Source: Typha latifolia (Eukaryota > Streptophyta > Magnoliopsida > Poales > Typhaceae). From it: a stretch of 64,000 bases of DNA. Numbering within the stretch: position 1 is the stretch's first letter; the number at the start of each line of letters is the position of its first letter. The notes beneath the pieces were generated by a model. It had not been told where the DNA came from and did not search any database. It saw only the letters and a list, made by a program, of their open reading frames with translations. Shown here piece by piece: positions 48,401-57,400 of the stretch. Location: assembly GCA_019914945.1 (NCBI GenBank), contig CM034102.1, positions 6,871,501 through 6,935,500 of the forward strand, in the 5' to 3' direction. The position numbers were made by a program, and so were the translations under genes.

Positions 48401-51400
48401 TATAACAAGCCAAAATTTCAAGAAATAAATAAATAAATAATTAGAGATAATTGTTTAGATAATGAGGGATTTACTCTTATCCTTTATATTTTAGGATTTG
48501 GATTAAATCAAATTATTATATTTTAGATATATCTTTAATTAAGAAAAGAGATTAGAATCCCTATATTTTTATTTATAAAGTCGTCAGTACTGTAGCAGTC
48601 AAGTCTTATTTGAGAGAGATCCATAGAATGAAGGAAGAAAAAGAAAAAGAAAAGAAAGAGGAAAGAGGAAAATAGAAGAAAAGAAAGAGGAAGACAATGG
48701 CGGGATGGTACTGTAGCAGCACCACAGTACCGTGATGAGAGAAGATCGTCATCTTCTACTTTCTTATCTAAATTTATTTTTGTTACATCCTTATCTCGTC
48801 GGAGCTATCATTGTCGGAGTCGGTCATCAGGGAGTCGCCATATTAAGCGAATAACACCAAACAAATCATATGTGAAGAGTTTTCACTTAGTTATTGAGTT
48901 GAGCTATTCCACATGGACCTTAGGTGAGTGAATTTACTCACATAGTTATCATCTTGTATTTCATACTATATTCCTTTGTATTATTATTCTTGTAGTATTA
49001 TACTCTATGCATTATCATTTTTTTTATACTATGTTGTATTTCGTGTCACACTCTACTTTGTACACTATTTTAGTTTATAAAATGTTGATCTTTGTGCAAT
49101 AAAATATTGGCTTCGGGTTGGTAGAATTTTAAGAACAGAGACATGCTAGATATTCTTCGTGTATCTCCTTATGGTTATTCAAGTCTACCTTGAAGTCCAA
49201 GGATATGCCTATTCTTGATCAGTACATAATCCGTTTGGGTGATTTTGACGCGATTAGAGAATAATTTCGAACTAGATCAAAAATCTTCATGAGGTGACTC
49301 TAATATCTCGCTATGTTTATCATATAGTGACACCTCATGGTGGTCATAATCGGATTAATTATGAGAAAAAGACTCGAGTATATTTTGAGATGACTTCTAG
49401 TTGATATGGACCCATGTGCAAAGTTTAAAAGTGAGACAGTTGACATCATTGAGATTGAGAAGGTTTGAATTATGAAATAGAGTATGATAATAACTTGTTA
49501 ACTGCATCTTTGGGGTTTATACTTATTACATATTATGAGCATATTGGCTATTGTTATTAATTATTAAACTTTGGTTAATATCTCATATAAGGTAAAGAAT
49601 GATTGTCTAGCCTTTGGGTGGATTCACTCACTGAGCTAAAGTTATTAGCACATTAAACTCTTTTAATATTTAGGTGCTGGTCGTGGCGAATAAACATGGG
49701 CATCAGGACTCTACTTTCACCTTAGGATTTCGTCCTTTACACTTTTAGTTATAGTTGTGGTTTTTAGTTTCAGATTGAAAAGTTAAATGTTGCATGAGTA
49801 ATATTTAGAAGACATTGATTAATTGAAGTATTTTATGTCTTTGGAAGTTTTTGAATTGAAGTTATCAAATAAATTTTGAGTTTCATTATATTATAGAGTT
49901 AGATAATAACTAATAAGGCTTCATATATCTCAAACCTATTAGGATACATGACCGGTCATGATTTCTATTTCAGGTCGTGACATCTATTATGTTATTAATG
50001 CAGTTTGGTGACAAATTTTGTCTCTTTAGAAGCTCTTGCTCATGTAGCCAAATTTCTTATGCTTCGGAAAAATTTGGTCATGATCTTATTAAAGGAGCTT
50101 TTAACAACCTTGTATATTGCACTAGAATATCTTGTGTGGAGATACTTAGGTAGTTCACATGTTCTCTTCTCTGCTTAGAAGTATTGGTATTCATGGAGTT
50201 AGATAATAACTGATAAGGCTTCGTGTATCTCAGACCTATTGGGATACATGACTGGTCATGGTTCCTATTTCAGGTCGTGACATCTATTCTGATATTAATG
50301 CAGTTAGGTGACTAATTTTATCTCTTTAGAAGCTCTTGCCCATGTACCCAAATTTCTTATGGTTTCGGAAAAATGTGGTCATGATCTTATAAAAGGAGCT
50401 TTTAATGACCTTGTATATTGCACTAGAATATCTTGTGTAGAGATAATTAGGTAGTTCACCTGTTCTCTTCTCTGCTTAGAAGTATTGGTATTCACGGTGT
50501 TCCTATTCTCTGGATAAAATTTATGGTCTCTTTTTCCAGCATTGTGGAGGTTCTTCCCTTGGGTGCTTAACACATGGTTGCAGTTACTTTTGGGTATCTA
50601 TTCTAATATGTCTGGAAGAAGCTCTTTAGTTACTTTGAGATATAACTGTGAACTACTTGCAGTTGTATCTGGACATGAATTCTTGATAAACTATGACAAA
50701 TTTCTTCCTCAGTTACTCTTTAGTATATGTTGACTTATTTAGAGATTGTACAATTTATGGCTTTATGCTATTAATGAGAAAGAGTAGAGATTTTTTTTTT
50801 CCCATAATAAATGCTAAGAACATATAAATAGGAGGGAATTTGCAAAGAAATTAAGAAACAAGCAAGACACCAAAGTATTGAGGTAAGGGTCCTACAAATA
50901 ATTAAGTATTGTCCCACTAGCTCTGATTCTATACGGGTAGAGTATTGCAATACTTTCTCGTATCCGCCCATGCCAACACTTTTTACTAGGTATTGTACAT
51001 ATCTTACCTAAAAAGGACATGATTTGGGGTCTATTTCATTTCTTCTAATACTCTTTTTGTCTTTAGGTGCTTGATCTATACAAATTGCACTTTAAATATC
51101 AAAATAGAAGCAAGAGTTCAGATTTTTTCTTAAGTTATTTGCCACAATTTGAAAAAATAAATAAAAAGAATCAGGGAAAATCATCAAATTACAATTTAAC
51201 TGGTGTGTTGTTTATCAACCACATATTATTAAAAATTGTAATTATATGAAATTGGCAAGTGTTACGGCAATATCCAGTGCTAAAAGCCTAGAAGACTTCA
51301 ATTTATCCTGCAAACCTATTTTTAGGCGCTAAAACAAATTTAAAGATAGCTTTCCAATCATATTGGGACCAATCATTATGCTGATGGCACATAGGCTCGA

Positions 51401-54400
51401 CACAGCACGACACCTGCCACATATATATCATGCCAACCCGTGGCTGGCATGTCCTATTATAAACACAATAATAGCAACTTGACCGAAATTGTCGAAGTGG
51501 CTATAGCAACTTGAGACTGTAAATAAGTATATGTATCAAATATTCTTCTTTTTTCAGGAACAATGTTATATACTTAGTCAATCTGACACCTTAATGTCAA
51601 CTATAATAAATAATCAAAGAGGACAATTTCCTTATTTTTCGTGATGCTGAATCTTAAATTAGATAGAATCATGCCTAGGATAGTCAATTGAGGAAAAATC
51701 TCATATCTTGTAATCAAGTGACACCCGAACTCTAAACATGTGCATGGCATGAGTCCACACGACACGTACATAGCACCTGACTATTTAATTAGTTACTGAC
51801 AATCAACTAAACCTGTAGCAACATCATGATTTCATCCACAACATCTAAACTAAGAATAATTCAAGTCTAATTGTCAATAGCATACAGATAACCCTACTTG
51901 GGCCCCACACAGGTTACAACACATCATCAAGAGCTTTATACCACAACATATACACAACAGTGTATATACATAATTATACAAGTACAAAGTCACATGCTAT
52001 AATATAAGACAAGGATAAAGACACACTTTGAGGATGTCTACTAATACATCAGATAAGATAACTCATCTAACGCATAATACTAACCACACACTACTCTTCA
52101 CCTACCGACAAGATCCCTAAGGGAGTATCCTGCTCCTCTCGTTCACTTGGTTTTCGGAAGGGAGAAAACAAAGAGAGTCATGAGCTAAAGGCTCAGTGAA
52201 TAGACCTTATCCCGAATCAATGATGCCAAATAGAGAGTAAATCATGTACTAGATAATATGAATCAGAAAGCAGCATGATGCCATTTATGAGCATGTATAT
52301 ATATGTATCCTCAATGACATACATATATGAACGAAGTCAATTCTCATGAATGAACACATTATATCCTCAACCAAAAGTATATCACATGATGAAATTACCA
52401 TATAACATCCCTGAATATAACAACATATCGTGTATAACAATTATGATCCAATGATACTAATTATATCAATGATGATGCATGATGCATGTCAATCACTAGA
52501 TAATTGTATATGTCAGAGGCTGATATAATCTATATTTCTCTCACTATCACAATCATCTGTCTCAACTCTGAATATCATCCACCATGCTGGACTACGGTAT
52601 CTGGCCCCAAACTCGATACACACCATGTCACAAGCTCATAGCATACTCTGTCATACGGTAAGAGTATCTCTGTAGGTAAATCATACGCTGCCATACGCTA
52701 AGGGTATCTCAGAAGAAAGTAATCATACCCTGCCATATGCTAAGGGTATACTAATGATAGTTGTACCCTGTCATACGCTAAGAGTACAACCATCAGTCAT
52801 CACCATACTCTGCCATACGCTAAGAGTATGCCCAGTATCAATCCGGACCAGATACCGTTCCAGCCATCGCATCATATCATATCACATCACATACACATGT
52901 ACTTTTATGATTTTCTATACATGATAGATCATATGCATATATCCAGTACTGCAATAGATCATGCAACTCAAGAATTTAGGTGGTAAAGAAGCCAAGAGAA
53001 AAAAATGATGTAATGCCGACTCCAACCATGTAATTTAACACGTGTATACTTCTGTTAGTCTATCACATGCATAACCATGATGGAAATCATCTCGATATAA
53101 AACCATAACAGTATAATCATCTCTATATATCACCAATGTACTTATATCTCAGATCAGCCTAATCAAATGCATGATAAAATATGCTTGACTGAAATTATTT
53201 CTAAATAAAATCATATAATAATGCTGGAGGCCAAAACATACATGTACATAAGATATAATATATCATAATTTGAGAAAGGCGTCTAGGGGATAAGACTACT
53301 CACCACCACTGCAAATACCAAACAACCACTCGTTCACGTTGCTACGACAATGATCAAACCTCGATAGCTAAGTCTACGGGGTCTTGAACATGGGGGTCGG
53401 AATATGAAATTATTTAAGTAGTATGATGTTAGCCGTTTATCTGATTAAAATCCGTTCATGCAATATATGATCATTTAGAAGGTTTTAGAATTTCTACTTA
53501 TCTTTATAACTAGCTAGATTTTTAATTACAGATAAAAATAAAAATATAAATATAAATGAAAACCTAACTATAACTATAAGTATATCTTGATTAATTAGAA
53601 ATTACTTTATATAATAATAAATAAATACATAAGCCTAGTATTTTATTTGTTACAAAAATAACAATATATAATAAATTAATAGAATTACTTAAAATGTATA
53701 TCATAAGAATATTAGAATATAAATCTAATAATTATAATTTACAAATCTATCTATTAATCTAATATACATATAAGTAAATAAATAAATAAATAAATATCAG
53801 TATTACCTATATTTATGTGTAATAGTTTATAACCTAATTAATCATTAATTAATTATAATTAACAATAATCATAATGATGAATATGTATTATTATTAAAAT
53901 AAATAATGTCTAAATCTATTTGTATTAATTAAGACAGAAATACCTAAATAAAATAATAAATAATAAAAATTAACAAAAAAATGAGGGATCACTAGTACTA
54001 GTCCGGGCTTGGCCCCAGCACTGGCCTGCTACAGTGCTAGGCCGAGCCCAGCACTTTGCAGAAAACAATAAGAGAAGAAGCAGCTGAGGAAGAAGAAGAA
54101 ATGAAGAAGGAAGAAGAAGAAGAAGAAGAGAAGAGAAGAAGGTAAGAAAGAGGAGGGAGGTGCGAACTCGGGCCGGCGGGGAGGGCCCTGGCCGCTGCTC
54201 GCCAGCCAGCGGCCGGCCTCTCGCCGACGGCTCGGCTCCGACGAGCCCAACCTTGGGCAAGAAAGAGAAAGAGAGAGAAAGAGAGAGAAAGAGAGAGAAG
54301 GAAAGAGAGGGGGAGTGAAAGGTCTCACCGGCAACGGCGACGGCTCCAGGGAAGGTGTCGGTATAGAGAGAGAGTAGAGTGAGAGGGTGGCCGAGAGAGA

Positions 54401-57400
54401 GACAGAGAGAGAGAGAGAGTGAGAGAGAGAGATTTAAAGAGAGAGAGAGAAGGCGGTGGAGGAGGAGTAGTGGCGGCGCCGGGGCCTGCCGCGGCCAGCT
54501 GGCCGCGGGCGCGTGGCGCCCCACCATGCAAGCACACGAGGCTGGCCACAGTGTGGCCGGTCGCGTCGTGCCCATAATTAAATTTTTTTATTAACTCTAC
54601 TTGGGTTATTACAACTTGAATATGAGTTACTAACTGGAACCAAGATGCTCAATATGGCATTTGTTGATTTATCTATTAGTTTTGATCCTTCTCTCACTGG
54701 GGCTTGTTTCTTTTGTTTTTTTTACATGTACTCTCTTGCTTATAATACTATTTTGTAGTAGTTTGTTGTGATTCTATAGTCACTTTTAAGTTTTCATGCA
54801 CATACAAAAATATATCTGAAATCTGAAACCTTTGCTTTTGACTGTTTTGGTAAAACTACATATTTCTTTTGCTTAATAGTCAATATGCTTGCTTACTTCT
54901 CTCAAACGTTTCAACTAATTCCAGTTTTTATATATTAGGTTACTGATGAAAAGGTAAAAGCTCTTACTGAATTGGCAAACCTAAAGCAAGAATATCAACT
55001 GTTGCAAGAGTATGATTTTTTTTTAATCCCTTTTTTTTGTTTTGAAGAAAAACATATTAGACATTGTTTTTCTTTGGTATTCTCTCTGGCACTATAACAT
55101 AAAATTCATGTGTCCTAATTAATTGTATTCCCTCTGGCACTATAATATAAAAGTCATGTGTACTATTTAATTGTATTCCCTCTGGCACTATAACATAAAA
55201 TTCATGTGTACTAATTAATCTCTTTCACTAGTGTTATAAGAAATTGGATATAAGAGTATCTGTTATATAAGTGGTATAATTGTGAAAGGGCCTATGCATT
55301 ATCTATTCTTTGCTGCTTTTGATGTATGTCCATTATTAGGGTCGCATATAAGATGTGGATGAGAGAATTTACTTTGGTTCTGCGCTTCTGTAACCAGTTA
55401 TTGACTAGACATCAATTAATTAAATAATAAGGATATTAACCCACTAAGAAAGCTTGTCAAGCACAGTGCCCAAATATGAGCAAACTTGGAAATGCAATCT
55501 GAAGAAAGAAGTAGATGACACATATGTAGTGCCAAAAAATTTAGAAAAACTTTTATTCTAACAAATAAAGAAAAGATGTATAATGACCATGGTTCCAAGT
55601 TTTGACCGATCTTGAGTGGGATCGGCTGAAACGGATCAGGATTGGCCATAGGGCTTGGTCTGGTATTGACCGATACCCGACTCGTCTCAGGTTAGGATTG
55701 GCCATATTGGTTGAAACAGACCAAAATCGGGAGAGAGAAAGGGAGAAAGAGAGGGAGGAGTAAGAAAAAAAAAAGAGAAAGAGAGAGGAGAGTAAGAGAT
55801 AAAGAAAGCTCATCGGAGGGAGTGAGAGAGAAAATATATTGTTAGAGCTTGTCAAAAAAGCATCGCCGGAGAAGAATCGAAAAGGGAGAGATTGAGAGAT
55901 CGAGAGAGAGAGAGAGGAGGGAATTGCAGAGGGAGAGATCGAGAGAAAAAAGGAGTCGATGAGGGAGGAGAGTTAGTGGGGGAGAGAGAGAGGAGAGAGA
56001 GAGGAGAGTGAATCAGAGAGAGAGAGAGAGATCGAGAGAAGGGAGTCAGTGAGGGAGAGGGAGAGGTAGTAGGAAAGAGAGAGGCAATGGGAGAGTTAAT
56101 AAGAGAGTTACTTGGAGAGAGGGCAAGTTACTGGGAGAGAAAATTAATAAGAGAGTGAGAGTGAGAGAGAGTGTTTGATAAGAGAAAGTTAGTGAGGGAG
56201 AGATTTTTTTTATTTGTATGAGAGGGAGAGAAGGTGTGAGCAGTAGAAAGAGAGATAGAGATTGAGAAAATAATATATATTTTTGGTTTTTAGATTTTAT
56301 ATATGAATAATTTATATTTATATCTTATTATTATTTAAAAGTTTAAAATTTTTCTATATTTAAAAATTATTTTAAAATACAAACTGATACAAATGGCCAA
56401 TACGGCCAATACGTATCGTTTTTGAATAGCCAATCCCAATCTCGATTTTGATACTTGGAATCTCGGTGATGACACCAGTTATTACTTTTGCAATTAAAAT
56501 ATTCTAACTATTCACTATGACAGATTAATCTTAGAATAGCTTGAAGCATTTAGGGAGTCTAAGAAGCAACGGAATGAGGACCTAAAATATAATGGAAAAA
56601 AATTAGAGGAAAGGTAGGAGCTAAACATGGACTTAGATAATTTCTACTCTCCATATGTTTTCTGTGTTATATTACCCTTTTGGGTGGCCACTCATACATT
56701 GACTCGGGTGAGGATCAAGGAGACCATATTTACCCGAGTTCGCTCCTTGCCTAAACCCTAAACCCTAAACCCTAAACCCTAAACCCTAAACCTTAAGACC
56801 CCTAATCCTAAATACTAAACCATCAAGCTTTTTGGATCTGTTTTTTTCCCCTTTAATTTGGTTCTCCTGAAAAGGAGAATCTAGATTGAAGAGTAGAACT
56901 CATTTTAAGGCTCTTTTGAAGTATAGAATAAAAGGAAGAAGATGAGGCTCATCTAATTATCAATTCCCTCAATTAATACCTCTTTGACACATTACTTTTA
57001 TTTTCACAAGAACTCTACATGATATTACTGATCAACACTAATAAACATCAGACTAACCATAATTTGTAAAGAATGCTATGATACCATACATTGCTGGTTC
57101 AGTAAATTGGGAAATGATCTGTAATATGCCTAAGATTGCTAAATGGACAAGATATTAGGAACCTAGGGTCCATGAAGATCAGAACTTCTAAAAGGTTAAA
57201 GTATCTGATGTCTGTCACAATGATTGAGGATAATTAGCAAAAGCTGTAAGCATCGAAAGGAATACTAGAGATTCAATGATTACTGACCAATTTTAGACTG
57301 TTAGCAAATTCTTCAGTTTCTGTCATGTATGTTTGCTTCTTCTGGTTTTACATGTTCTACACTTCTACTTGTCTGATATCTATGCTTTAGGGGGCAGTCG

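Larger units (their letters stand above)
51719..54613 (-). mobile_element. solo-LTR-like element, family B, copy 2 (minus strand)
   Basis: Read on the minus strand it starts TGTAATAACCCAAGTAG and carries, like the 17254-20487 copy, the GGGCACGACG-type head, the CT-rich stretch (here purine-rich on the plus strand, 54060-54460), the CAGTGCT/AGCACT hairpin, an AT-rich centre and the TACCCT hairpin units. The far end near 51719 reads GGGTGTCA on the minus strand. I could not match a target duplication, so the left limit is approximate. The 201-codon minus-strand open frame is CT-tract low complexity. Confidence 0.68.
47095..54938 (+). other. intron 13 of the coiled-coil gene (7.8 kb)
   Basis: The largest complete intron. 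It holds family A copy 4 on the minus strand (48401-49982), a 300-bp tandem duplication (49896-50496) and family B copy 2 on the minus strand (51719-54613). A segment near 47670 (tggtatcatagtaggtcttt, then agttcaaatcccgcc) recalls a retroelement primer-site and leader region. The 50497-51718 stretch shows nothing I can name. Confidence 0.75.
55010..56553 (+). other. intron 14 of the coiled-coil gene
   Basis: 1.54 kb. It contains a 48-bp triple repeat (55076-55219) and GA/CT-tract element copy 3 (55589-56465), which ends only 88 bases before exon 15. Confidence 0.8.

Noticed and set aside
53970..54575. 201-codon minus-strand open frame
   Set aside because: It is the CT-tract translation in the inverted relative of the same LTR family; the composition explains the openness.
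56531..56553. Alternative acceptors for exon 15 (ttag at 56534, aatag at 56539)
   Set aside because: Both put a stop codon into the frame set by exon 14; only the acceptor at 56553 keeps it open through the next exons.
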